Shown in pieces: positions 20,707 through 31,310 of a DNA stretch of 64,000 bases. How positions within the stretch are numbered: the stretch's first letter is position 1; each line of letters begins with the position of its first letter. The notes under the pieces were generated by a model. That model searched no databases. It saw only the letters and a list, made by a program, of their open reading frames with translations, and was not told the DNA's origin. The stretch covers positions 1 to 64,000 of the forward strand of contig JACCGJ010011388.1 in NCBI GenBank assembly GCA_013407085.1, given 5' to 3'. This stretch comes from Atriophallophorus winterbourni. Taxonomy: Eukaryota > Platyhelminthes > Trematoda > Plagiorchiida > Microphallidae. A program made the position numbers and the translations under genes.

Positions 20707-21149
20707 AAAGTTTTATTCCCTAGATAATATGAACATCTTACATTTCAATCGACGTTTAAGCAATCATAAATTTCATAATTCCACGGTGATGCCTAATCAG
20801 TCGTATCATAGCATTCCGTGGCAAAACTATCGCCCTGACATCCTATACTGTAAATTTGTTCAGAAAGGATAGCATTAATAAACATGGATGCCTTTTTCAT
20901 GTACATTCAGAGACTCAGGCTAATATTTTCATTTGATCCGTCTTTGAACACCTGGAAGATTCTATCTGGCTGGTATTACCCACCGTTGACCTTGACTTCG
21001 AAGTGTCTATTAAACACCGTCTGCGACACAAACATCAATCTAGCGCTTGATTAATTGCTTTATAATGGCTTCACTTCCCCCCGCGAATGATAAATGACAT
21101 CCAGAGATTTTAAATGACCGCACAAAACTGGGAAAATAGTACTCCTATG

Positions 21150-21620
21150 AAACTCAAATACCATTTTCTAGCGTAAATCTGTTAGGCTTCAAGCAGTTTA
21201 TCGATGAACGAACGCGTAACAACAATATTCTTGACGTTGTCCTCACTCTCAATGTTAATCCATTTACCTTGGAAATATCATCATCGTATTTAAGGTGGCC
21301 ACAATATCATAACATTCGAATTGAATTGCAACTTCAAAGTGAAAATATGTAGAAAATCATCCATCATTTGTCATATAAACTGGAAAAACTTCGCAAACCT
21401 TATTTATGACGAAAACTGGACTGATCATTTCCAATGCGACGACTCTACAGTAGTTTTTTCAATAATATTTCATAATAAATTAGCTTAATCACTATATAAA
21501 TCTTCCGTTACCTATGTCAGACCCTCCAAAAATGTCTGTAGTACAATCATCACGCCTTCATGCAAACAACTGCTGCGTTGTCATCAGCAACCAAGCCTTA
21601 TTACTTGTAGTTTGTTAGTA
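21150..21620 (+). mobile_element. LINE endonuclease fragment
   Basis: ERTRNNNILDVVLTLNVNP at about 21200-21260 matches the conserved end of LINE endonuclease domains (compare GNDLPSLLDLVLTSN in LINE-B). The downstream part looks like a decayed linker. Multiple stops. Confidence 0.5.
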
Positions 21621-21739
21621 AGCATATGCAAAAAACTTTTTTAATAATTATTTTAGATTTAGGAGGTAGTGGTTTTAACTTCTACCCCTTGGTGTGTTAG
21701 TTCAAAACGACCTCTGATGTTCGGCTCAATGTACCAAGA

Positions 21740-21985
21740 CATCACGTGTGGCGAATCGAAACGTTGGTCTACTGAAGCGAGCTCTCGGTCGGTTTGACAT
21801 ACGCTTCTTCCCAGGCCTCCTAAATTCGTACGACCGCCTCTACCAGAAGACTATAAAACACAATTTACCGTTCAACTCAACAAAATGCCACATTCTGAAC
21901 ATTCGACATTCCGTTCGTTACGCTTATCACTTGGGGGACGAACTTTTGCACCATGTTGACCAGGTAAGCGACCTCGGCGTCATCA
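21740..21985 (+). mobile_element. CR1 fragment joining two non-adjacent RT segments
   Basis: The 82-residue frame first reads VANRNVGLLKRALGRFD (RT thumb) and then HNLPFNSTKCHILNIRHS and HVDQVSDLGVI. The latter belongs upstream of the former in intact elements (LINE-E 34815-34945). The order is therefore rearranged or two truncated copies abut. It is cut at 21985 by another CR1 tail. Confidence 0.7.
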
Positions 21986-22151
21986 ATAGTCAATAGTTTA
22001 TTGTGGTAAAAAAGCGACAAGTTTAAAAGAAAACCACAGGAGTGTGTACACATGGATTCGAAAGTTCAGGGTGAAAATTAAGGTCCGAATGAAGAAAAAC
22101 GTCGATACTGTAAGGAATGGGGATGCTAGCACCACAAAACTACCAGGTCAA
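21986..22151 (-). mobile_element. Solo CR1 3' tail
   Basis: This begins on the plus strand with ATCAATAGTCAATAGTTTATT, the reverse of the (CTATTGA)n tail of CR1 elements, and runs about 165 bp into 3' UTR sequence. It is inserted into the preceding fragment and is followed immediately by the tail of LINE-D. Confidence 0.65.
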
Positions 22152-22444
22152 TAGTCAATAGTCCATAGTATATTATGGTACAAAAGCTATGAGCTTAAAA
22201 TATAACCATAGGATAGTCAGTACAGGGGGTCGGGTGGAGTTCAGCGGGTTCGGCGTTAATCGCCAAAGTTCAGTAAAGGGTGTGGTTATGTATCATAACA
22301 GTCAATACAGGGGGAGATGAATCGGCTAGGTTCCGTAAACGTATCTGGAAAGGAAGAGGAAAATGGGTGCAGTATCGGGAAGAAGAAAAAAAGAGAATCC
22401 ATTAAACTTGTTGAGTGAAATAGAGATAAGCGTCAAGCCGCTTT

Positions 22445-25245
22445 TTAAAAATCGAGAGCGATGGGGAGGTTACGACAAAAACTGGTAGATCTTTCCAAAA
22501 ACGAGGGGTACGGACAGAAAAGCAAAAATTTACGGCAGTTTAACAGACTGGGCTGGTGGGCTAGCTTGAAAACATGCCCCCGGGTTCCGGAACTGGGTGC
22601 CATCAAAAGCAGTCCATGGCACGGATGTTTGTTCTCCTCAAGAATCTGGAAAACCAGTATCAGATCACCTCGGATGCGACGGTAACTGATCGGGAACACG
22701 TTGAGTTGCTGTAGGCGGTCCTCATAGTTCAGTAAACTGAGTCCTTTGACGAGCTTTGTGAACCTCCGTTGAGCCTTCTCTAGGACGTGATGGTCACGCT
22801 TTAACCATGGAGACCAAACGGATACCGCATATTCCAGGTGGGGTCTGATGTACGCGTGTAGGAGCGAGGAAAAGAGGCGGCGTTCAAAAGACCCGAATAC
22901 CCTTTTGAGGAGCCCTACGTTGCGATTGGCGACTGATGATGCGAGGGAACATTGGGCTGAGCACTCAAGATCACTTTGAACCAATACGCCGAGGTCCTTT
23001 TCTAGCATACTCACCGAAAGTTCGGTGTTCCCTAGCTTGTAACTAGGTTCGCCAGAGTGACGGATGCAGAGAGATCGGCATTTTTGTGGGTTGAAAGGGA
23101 GCTGGTTCGACGTTGCCCAGTTATTAAGTGAGGTAAGATCGGCTTGCAGGTATGCACAATCATTCGAGGAAGAGAGGATGCGCCATAGCTTGATATCATC
23201 TGCGAACATCAGAAACGGCGAGTTCACACATGATCCAATGTCGTTGATGAACATCAAGAACAGACGCGGACGGAGTACAGAGCCCTGGGGTAATCCGCAT
23301 TGTATTGAAAAACAATCGGAGAGCGATTGTCTGACGCGAACGCGGAGTGTTTTGGAGCGGAGGAATTCGGCTAACCAAGACAAAAGTGGGTTACCAATTT
23401 CAAGTAGGCCAAGCTTTTGCAGTAAAATAGCATGGTTAACACGGTCAAAAGCTTTGGATAAATCCAAGTATATAACGTCGACACCATGGCCCGCATCAAC
23501 AGCCTTGGTCCAGCTGTCCCGCGCCAGAAGCAAGTTTGTTTTACAGGAGTGTCCGCGGCGAAACCCATGTTGTTCGATGGCGACAGCATTCGTGTTCTCC
23601 ATAAAATCCATCAAATCATCGGGTACAATAGATTCCATTACTTTGGAAAGCACAGGGAGCAGGGTGACTGGGCGGTAATTTGCAGGATCACTGCGGTTTC
23701 CACCTTTATATATCGGGGTTATGATCCCCTGTTTCCAATCTTCGGGAACATGGGAGATATCGAACAGACGTTGGAAGTACATGGAAAGTGGTTCACAAAG
23801 TTGCACAGCAACCGCACGCAATGCTTTCGGTGTAATCCGGTCTACTCCAGGTGATGAATTTTCACGGAGCTGCATGATCTTTTTATATACACGTTCAGCG
23901 GTGAACAGAATAGTAGAGAGTCTAGGTGGGGTGGGGTGATATTCAACGAAGATGGTTGGCAATTCTGGAATACCGGCATGTAGTGATCCTTCAGTGTATT
24001 TGCGGCTTCCATAGAAGTCGATGTGGAGCCGCCTTCAATTTTCAGTGGGGGGATTCCAGTTTTCACTTTTCTTTTGTCATTTATATGACGGTATAGCAGT
24101 TTTCGGTTGTTCAGAAACCGTGCAGTTAACTTGTTATGGTAATCCAGCTTATCTTGACGCACTAGAGACGTACAGTGGTTGCGTAATTGTCGATATGCTT
24201 CCCAATTTCGCGCACACTCTTCCGATCGGAACTTACTCCAAGCAGCGTTTCTGCAGCAGATCCACTTACGAGTTCTACTACGAATGAAAGTACGTAGGAT
24301 ACGTCGTTTGACTGTTTTGGAAGTCGATGATTGTTGCAGGAGACAGTGCCACTGGGAGACAAATCTGGACCAGGTGAGCTCAGGATCGCCATTTAACATG
24401 GAGTTGGAATTGTTAGCAGTGACAATTTCTTGAAACGCCTTGTAGTCCGTAACTACCCGTAACAGGGATACCTCCTCGTCAAGGAATTCGGCGTAAGAAA
24501 CGAAAAAAAATGTCGGGACGATGTGGTCGCTCTTTCCTAAGGGCGGTTCATAATGAATGTCTTCTACCATCAGTTCCTCGTTAGTCAGCACTAGATCGAG
24601 TAAAGATGGACAATCGCCACTTCGAAAGCGTGTAGCAACATTAACGTGGTTGTACAAAGGATTACTGCTGATGAAATCATCCAGATCCGCAGCAAACGTA
24701 TTTGGGCTGGGTTCGCCGACGACTTCAGGAGAGTTAAAATCCCCCATCAGCAATGCGTGCGAGTGGGATAGTGATAAGGCGAAGCGAATGGATGCAATAA
24801 TGACATCATCAATGAGGCGTTGAGTATTCGGTGGACGATATATTACCGCAACAATTGCACAGTCCATATTTTTAAGTTGCAAGCGACACCAAAGTGAGTC
24901 CACCACGCTAAGTTGCTCTTGCGGGAGAACCTCACAAGAAAGACGTGAATTATAGTATAGAAGAACACCGCCCCCTTTAGTTGGACGATCGTTCCTAAGA
25001 ATGGACATATCAGTGAGAGAAACCTCGGCGTCAGTGATCGAAGAGCTTAGCCACGTTTCGGATACAGCTATTATGTCAAAATTACGAGCAGCATGCCTCA
25101 AGCGAAGTTCTGCAAGTTTGCTGAGTAAACCCTGCGTGTTCGTGTAGAGACAGATCAAGTTCTCACGCGTAAGGTTAGGAGCAGCATCATTTATACGAAT
25201 ATCTAGACCGCCGATCCCGTTTGGATCGGCTCTTGTGAGTTTTTT
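22445..25245 (-). pseudogene. LINE-D ORF2: endonuclease-reverse transcriptase, one frameshift
   Basis: From the -1 slip at 25245 the frame reads KKLTRADPNGIGGL, then the endonuclease: YTNTQGLLSKL, VSETWL, MGDFNSPEV, KSDHIV. A single frameshift near 23950 separates it from a 505-residue RT frame with SPGVDRITPKAL, NYRPVTLLPVLSKVMES, QHGFRRGHSC, DLSKAFDRVNHAILL, LPQGSVLRPRLF, FADDIKLW and thumb HLEYAVSVWSPWLKRD. No ATG occurs before SETWL (the codon at 25158 is TTG); the first ATG is in TDMSIL. The lack of an AUG for the endonuclease argues that ORF2 is made as an extension of ORF1. Confidence 0.85.
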
Positions 25246-26582
25246 GGGTTCGTCGAGTCCGTCTGCACCACATTCGTTTCGGTTAGTGGAAGCGGTGGCG
25301 TCAATCGCGGTTTACTGTTAACCCGCTTTTCCAGGGCCGAGCGAAGACGAACCTCTGCTGGAGCACAATGCCTTTGTCGATACCATTGTTGCAAAGCGTC
25401 ATTCACCATAGATTCAGATTGAAAGGTGACCTTAAGTATGCGAGGACCAGATCCTTGGTAGCTAGGAGAAGCTGGCAAACGCTTCAGGGAAGTAGTTAAG
25501 GTATCGGTAATTTTACTCAATTGCTGTAAGGAGCGCCACTGTTCGCAATCATGAGTGGTGTTTTTGTTAGGATCACTATCATTCAGTTCAGGAACGCCAT
25601 GAACAAAGATGCTTTTTTTGTCACTTTCGTGTTTCCAATCGTAATTCTCTTGGTTTTTCGCTTGCCTATCTGCCCATGATATATCGGGGAATATACGGAT
25701 GGGGGACGAGCTGTTTCGAAGCATGTAAGCGGATAGAAGAACGGATTCAACATCTGCTAACGATTTCAACACGATGCGCAACAATCTTGGCTCACCAACA
25801 TGTGCCGATTTCTGGTTTCTTGACAAGCGGACCATGCTAGCCGGTTCTATGTTAAGACTTAGCTCATGACACAACTTTTTCCATTGTTCCACATCTTCAG
25901 ATTGACGCGCTATGAAGCTGGGTGAATCAGTCTCGGGGACATTGGAGCAAATCACGGTAAGTGCCTCCGCTCGTGCTACCGAAACCTTCGACGTCACTGT
26001 CATGGGACTAGAAGCTCGCGCGGTCAAAACATTATTGATGCTTGTGCCGTTTAGCGGTTTGGGTCTGCCAGCGACAACACTAGATTGCTTTGTGCTGATC
26101 TTTTGTTGTACATGGATGGGATGGGCCTGCGTGAGGGGGGGTTTAACTACTGACCTCTGTGCTGGTGGAAGTGATGTAACAACAGCGAGGCTTGAAGTAG
26201 TATGCTGTTCTTTAAACATATTTTCAAGTTTATGGAGACGGTCTTCGAGGGTAATGATAGTCTTGGACTGTTGATCTATCATATGCAGTAGACTTCGAGT
26301 CATAGGGAGATTATTACACGCGCTACAAAACCAAGGTTTGGTAGAATTAGAGCTATGTTCAGCCAAAACCGTTGCGGTTAAACCCGAGCAGCGTGAATGA
26401 TACCATACGGAGCAGTTTGTGCATTCTATTCCTTCGAGAACAGTAGTAGAACACTTAGGATTTCCACAGGAACTATTCGATTCAACCGTAGGACGGCTTT
26501 TACCGGTTGTTTTGCACTCACCGGATCCTCGAGTATTCTTAGCGTTAGAACAAAGTTTTGTTTTTGATTTAACAACAACCAT
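25203..26582 (-). CDS. LINE-D ORF1: PHD-finger protein, intact
   Basis: 459 residues from ATG 26582. A PHD finger occupies about residues 38-90: CGNPKC, ECTNCSVWYHSRC, WFCSAC. A putative coiled coil, TIITLEDRLHKLENMFKEQ, follows near residue 112. The C-terminal half has LTVICSNVPETD and an RRM-like SIFVHGVPELND. By family analogy it packages element RNA with ORF2 protein. Its last codons include CCA AAA AAC, the slippery site, and the stop is TAG 25205-25203. Compared with LINE-A ORF1 it has the same length and layout, which supports the start chosen. Confidence 0.85.
   Translation of the reverse strand: MVVVKSKTKLCSNAKNTRGSGECKTTGKSRPTVESNSSCGNPKCSTTVLEGIECTNCSVWYHSRCSGLTATVLAEHSSNSTKPWFCSACNNLPMTRSLLHMIDQQSKTIITLEDRLHKLENMFKEQHTTSSLAVVTSLPPAQRSVVKPPLTQAHPIHVQQKISTKQSSVVAGRPKPLNGTSINNVLTARASSPMTVTSKVSVARAEALTVICSNVPETDSPSFIARQSEDVEQWKKLCHELSLNIEPASMVRLSRNQKSAHVGEPRLLRIVLKSLADVESVLLSAYMLRNSSSPIRIFPDISWADRQAKNQENYDWKHESDKKSIFVHGVPELNDSDPNKNTTHDCEQWRSLQQLSKITDTLTTSLKRLPASPSYQGSGPRILKVTFQSESMVNDALQQWYRQRHCAPAEVRLRSALEKRVNSKPRLTPPLPLTETNVVQTDSTNPKNSQEPIQTGSAV
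25210..25245 (-). promoter_or_regulatory. LINE-D -1 frameshift signal: heptamer, 8-nt spacer, perfect hairpin
   Basis: On the minus strand A AAA AAC (25245-25239) is in frame as CCA AAA AAC. The spacer is TCACAAGA (25238-25231). The hairpin is GCCGATCC (25230-25223), loop AAACG, GGATCGGC (25217-25210), with eight Watson-Crick pairs. ORF1 stops five bases later. Spacing and stem match LINE-E exactly. Confidence 0.8.
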
Positions 26583-26730
26583 GATGACAAAAGCAGAATA
26601 AAAAATAGAAATCTGTCACGAGCGATGATATTCAACTTGCGCGCGGTCAAGGTCAGGGTCGGTGAAAGCAGTTTGTGCGCTGAAAATCGGAAAAAGTGCA
26701 GTATCAAAGAGTATAGAAAGTTATAGCTTT

Positions 26731-27183
26731 TCAAACATTATGAAGCAAATGGAACAAGTGCATATCTAAACGGTCATTAAAAATAGAAAGGGAAGAGGGA
26801 GACACAACAAAAAGTGGTAGATTGTTCCAGGTTTGTGCAACACGAACGGCAAAAAAGTGTTTACGACAGTCCAACCTGCTTTGTTGATGGGCAATTTTTA
26901 AATGATGGCCACGCATACGATTGTCGGTAGCAAGCACAAGCAGTTCTTTACAGGGATGGCATGCTTCAGTGAGTATCCTGTAAGCCAGTATCAAGTTGCC
27001 AAGGATTCGACGGTACTTGGATGAAAAAAAAGTTTAGCGCAGTGAGATGATCTTCGTAAGTATAACACTCAAGCCCCTTTACCAGTCTCGTGGCATGGCG
27101 TTGAGGCCGCTCAGGTACAAGTTCGTCACGCTTCAGCCACGGATGCCAGACGGAAACCGCATACTCCAAATGAGGGCGAACGT
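26731..27183 (-). mobile_element. Truncated CR1 copy, RT C-terminus
   Basis: Two overlapping frames (27183-26966 and 26994-26731) encode the RT thumb and C-terminal region: HLEYAVSVWHPWLKRD, RGHHLKIAHQQSRLDCRKHFF, VAQTWNNLPLF. One frameshift lies between them. Its 3' UTR was probably separated by the LINE-D insertion. On the right it abuts an oppositely oriented LINE-E-type fragment. Confidence 0.75.
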
Positions 27184-28080
27184 ACAGCAAGACTTAGGTT
27201 GCTCCAGCCAGTGTGTCAAGGCTGCAAGAACCGCAAACCACAGTGTTGGTTTTCTGAGGCTTTTGCAGACGCTTTGACCGACGACTCTTCCCACATCTAA
27301 TGTCCGCTTACATCCGCCCCCCGCTCGAATATGCAGTCAGTGCGTGGCATCCGTGGATCCAACAAGACATGAACGCCCTCGAACAGCCACAACGGCGAGC
27401 AACAAAGCTTATCAACGGCATTCGAAACATGTCCTACGAAGAACGGCTGCAGTATAGCGGCCTCTTATGAATCCGCTACCGACTCCTCCGCGGAGATTTG
27501 CTTTCGACCTTTCGCATTCTCACAGAGAATCAGCAATCTTGCAAGTCTCTGATGCCTCTATCCAATCGACGCAATCATCGTGGGCACAATCTCAAGATTG
27601 CTCATTAGAACAGCCGTGTCTGGAACGCTCTCCCGCAGTAGATAGTATGTGCAGAGTCGCTGTCTTCGTTTAGGCAACGCCTAGACAAACACCTATGGCA
27701 ATCAACTTTCGTTTATCTTTCCGATCTACCCCACTATACTTACATACCAGTCACATAGCGACAAACGACTAACACTTTTTCCAGTCTTTTCTCCCCAGCT
27801 TACAAGGATCAACGTTGCTCACGCCAAAGCAACCGTCCGCAAGTACGTCATGCAATGCAGGACGTGGTGGGATTGTGTCTTGGGCTGACACTTCTCCATA
27901 TAAGAAGCCACTAATGTCTAATCAAGATGTATGCTATACGAGAACATGGCCCGCTATAAAGCCTATTTGCCTCCGTTTTTTCTCTCATCATGTATGCTTA
28001 TAAGCTCGCTTTCTGCGACCCTCTGTACACACCACCCAGTGGTTTCTTACAAGCTTTCAGCTTTTATCACCACAATAAAA
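27184..28080 (+). mobile_element. 5'-truncated copy of the LINE-E family
   Basis: The sequence from GGTTGCTCCAGCCAGTGTG is closely similar to LINE-E 34960-35910, including RT thumb codons (broken by stops), 3' UTR and the terminal AATAAAACTATTGA. It is a decayed second copy of the same family. Confidence 0.8.
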
Positions 28081-28389
28081 CTATTGAGTTTAGCAATGGA
28101 GGTCAAGAAGTTAGAGAATGTGCAATAACAGTTAGTCCAATGACATGAGCTATCTGGTGTGTTGGGGTCAGTGTCGAATCGATTCGGTCTCAGGAAACGA
28201 TCCATTGATATTGATAACAACTTCGATAAACTGTGATGAGCTCGAGCAATCAGGAGAACAATGAGAAGACAAAGGCCTCGAATGAAGGCTTTATCGAGCT
28301 TAGAACAAGAGTACAGGCTGCAAAACAAAGAAAGAGTTTAGTGGATACAATAACGTGTACAAACAAACATACAACACCATCCATTATAC

Positions 28390-29275
28390 AATCATGTTCA
28401 CGAAACTACTCGGTTTCGGGGCACAATGCACCATCCCTTCTGTGTCTCATTATCACCAACGAGGAGTTAATGATTAAAAAAACTTTCCTCCAACCTTCCC
28501 TTGGGCTACAGCGATCATGTTGTCTTGACATTCACCTTTGTCTCTTTCATTGATTATTTCAATGAACCTCGACCTACGAGCTGCTGGATTACTGATAGAG
28601 GCTTGTTCCACCAACTCATCGTAGCCAAAATGGGATTTTTTAATTTTTGACCAGATCGATTTAGCATGGACAACATTTTTAACTCAGTGGTAAGCACTGC
28701 TACATCTTGCGACGAAAAGCCCCTCCGTCGAAAAAACCCCAGATCATTCCTCCTCATCCGAACACGCAAAGCCATAGCACAGCAAAACTTGACATGGTGG
28801 TGTTACCGGACAGGATGGAATCGAACTGACTGGTAAATTTATAAGTCATTGCGAAATCGTTGCACATATCTCAGCCGCCAAGACAAATGTCAGTATTAAA
28901 TGCACATCTCTAACAATGTTCTGGACAACTCAAAAGTTTGTTAAAATTTGTGAATCAGTGACGGATAGTTAAACTTGGAATTCCCACTATAGTCAGTGCA
29001 AATGGTCTCACATCGACCGTCTCGGAAGCTACTAACCGGTTGTCTGAATACTACACCCCAATTTTCAACCCTATTTATTCTAAAAACTCCTCCTATTTTT
29101 CTTCTCCTTCACATGACGTACAGGAAATTCCGGAAATAATGTTTACCCCTGATGCGGTACACAAAAAGATTTCATGTCTACTGCAATACTTTTCACCAGG
29201 AATCGACGGCATCCACCCTAATATCCTAAAAGTAGCCGCATATCTCATCAAAATTTGACGTCCCCCTTATTCGTG
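28390..29275 (+). mobile_element. LINE-A-family fragment: endonuclease end to RT start
   Basis: The plus strand encodes GHNAPSLLCLIITNEELM and, at 29040-29258, SEYYTPIFNPIY and SPGIDGIHPNIL, matching LINE-A. It contains many stops and indels. The preceding 28085-28390 has nothing I can assign. The rest of the RT of what may be the same copy resumes at 30046. Confidence 0.7.
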
Positions 29276-30045
29276 TTGAAATTCTGTTTAAACTATTTTG
29301 ATTAACTGAAAATTCGCTTTAACGAATAAAGTTCTCTTCTTCTTCTTCTTCTTCTTCTATCTACTTGCCACGTATTTTCGTCCTAAAAGCTTGAAAAGAA
29401 GGTTTTATCACTAGTAATTTTGAAGGTGTTATCCGGCGTCGTGCACTTCCAACTTGCTTCTTCCGTGCATTCGTGCAGTACTTGTGTGCTGTGCAGCTAA
29501 CACCGTGCGAAATTGATTGGCCACCAGTAGTAAGCTGCATGCCGAAACACGCTGGAATCTCAGTACCATTTCTATTTTCTGCTTCAAATCTATCTAGGCT
29601 TGGTTAGCTCTCAGTACCTTCAAAGTGATTCAAAGTGATTCACGTACAGTCTGATTGTGCGGCACTGACTGGATTAGGCTTGTGCTCCCATACCATATTC
29701 AGTTCAGTTCAGTTCAGTTTGCACAGGACAGTATGTGGCTGACAAGCCAATCGAGCGTCCAGAATTTCTTTCGGTGGAAAGCTGCGGAGAAGCGCCCACC
29801 ACTGCCAAAGGGTCAATCCTTTTCCTCCGTGCGGAACCTCTGATGGTCGTAGGACTAGGAGAATGTAGTTGGAGGAGCACCGCACTATAATCGATGCACT
29901 GCCAAAAGGTAATTTTCTTTCTTCTCTGTTTGCAATCTCTGATGATCGCGGTGCCAGGCGCTGTAGTAGTAGGATAGTAGTAGGACAGCAACGCGCAATA
30001 ATCGATGCTGGAAAAAAGAAATCCGTCGATTAAAGCAATTATCTG
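29276..30045. other. Unassigned 770-bp segment between two parts of a LINE-A-type copy
   Basis: It has a (CTT)n run at about 29335-29360, a CAGTT run at 29699-29720, and two direct repeats of roughly 100-110 bp. Both repeats begin CTGCCAAA(A/G)GGT and end AATCGATGC (29802-29900 and about 29898-30010). No ORF is recognised. It takes the place of about 600 bp of RT sequence. Confidence 0.5.
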
Positions 30046-31090
30046 AATGCAATATTTCTGAATTTCACCAAGGCTTCAACCGTATGGACCATGACGTTCT
30101 TTTACTTAAACTCGCTTCCTGCGGCGTTGAGTCATCCTTACTGTCCTGGATGAAGTACTTTCTTCGCGGCCGCTCCCTCAGTGTTCGTGTGTGTGATTTC
30201 CATTCAGCACGCTTTCCAATCAAATGCGACCTACCTTAAGGCTCCATTCTTGGTCCCCGACTCTTCATCAATGACATTGGCCAGAACATTGAATCGGCGT
30301 TCCTCCTATTTGAGGACGATGTCAAAATCTGGCGCTCACTCAAATCGCCAAGGGATTCACATGCCCTACAAGATGACTTAGACCGTTAACACAGCTGGTC
30401 TTTGAGGAATCATCTCTCATTTAATACCTCCAAGTGTAGCGTGCTCCCCATCCGACACTCAGATCCTGTCGCTTACAGTTTGGGTAAAACGGTACTTCAT
30501 AGTGTTCGACAAGACAAGGATCTCGGTATCATCATCCAGCACGATCTTTGTTGCACCGCGCAATGCGAAAGAGCCGCAGCTGTAGCCAATCGCAACATTC
30601 GCCGCGCTTTCGTCAGGTTTGACCGGTTTCTCTTCCCGACACTGCTGAATGTCTACATCTGTCCACACTTGGAATACACTGTACAGGCTTGGTTATGCAA
30701 AGATGTGTCCCTTCTCAAAAAACCCCGCGACGTGCGACAAAGCTTGTCCGTGGTATGCACAACATGCATTATGAGGAATGTTTTCGTAGTTTAGATATAT
30801 TCTCCGTTACCTACCGTTTTCACCGCGGTGACATGTTACTTACCCACAGGATCTTGACTGACCCATCACATCCATGCAACTCCCTATTCGTTCCCTCTCC
30901 AAGGGCATGAGCTCAAAATGCTACAATAACACAGCAGGCTTGAATGTCGACAGCTTTTCTATGTGAGAGTTTGCAGTCATTAGAACACTTTTAGGCACGC
31001 TTTTCAAAGCCGCTTCTTTCGGTTCCTTCAAAGGTCTCCTCGATTCCCACCTCCATGAAATCTCTCACTCCCAAAGACACAAGTACCCCG
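30046..31090 (+). mobile_element. LINE-A-family RT fragment
   Basis: Decayed RT palm and thumb: SLLSWMKYFLRGRSLSVRV, LLFEDDVKIW (FADD changed to FEDD), HLSFNTSKCSVLPIRHS, DKDLGIIIQHDLCC. The catalytic-box change and several stops make it inactive. Confidence 0.75.
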
Positions 31091-31310
31091 TGAACACTAT
31101 TTTCATTTGTTTTAAACCCCTACCGCACGTTTTCCAAACTCACTAACTCGTGGCAACGGTAAATTCTCTTTCTAAGCAATTTGCATTTCCGTCACAACCC
31201 CGCTAAAACTTTGCCAGTTTCATTGATAAAAAAGCGCGCGATTTGAAATCAACGTGAAATTTTGCTCTCCTGAATTTGTTTTTTTTCATTCGTAACAAAT
31301 TTTCTAGATA

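Larger units (their letters stand above)
22152..26727 (-). mobile_element. LINE-D, nearly intact CR1-like retrotransposon
   Basis: Read on the minus strand, this element has a leader (about 26727-26583), intact ORF1 (26582-25203), and ORF2 entered by a -1 shift at 25245 and continuing to 22445 with a single frameshift near 23950, then a 3' UTR ending in GTCAATAGTCAATAG (plus-strand reading) at about 22152. All endonuclease and RT signature residues I can check are present, so this is the least damaged LINE in the window. It is inserted immediately 3' of the coding end of another CR1 copy (26731-27183). Confidence 0.9.
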
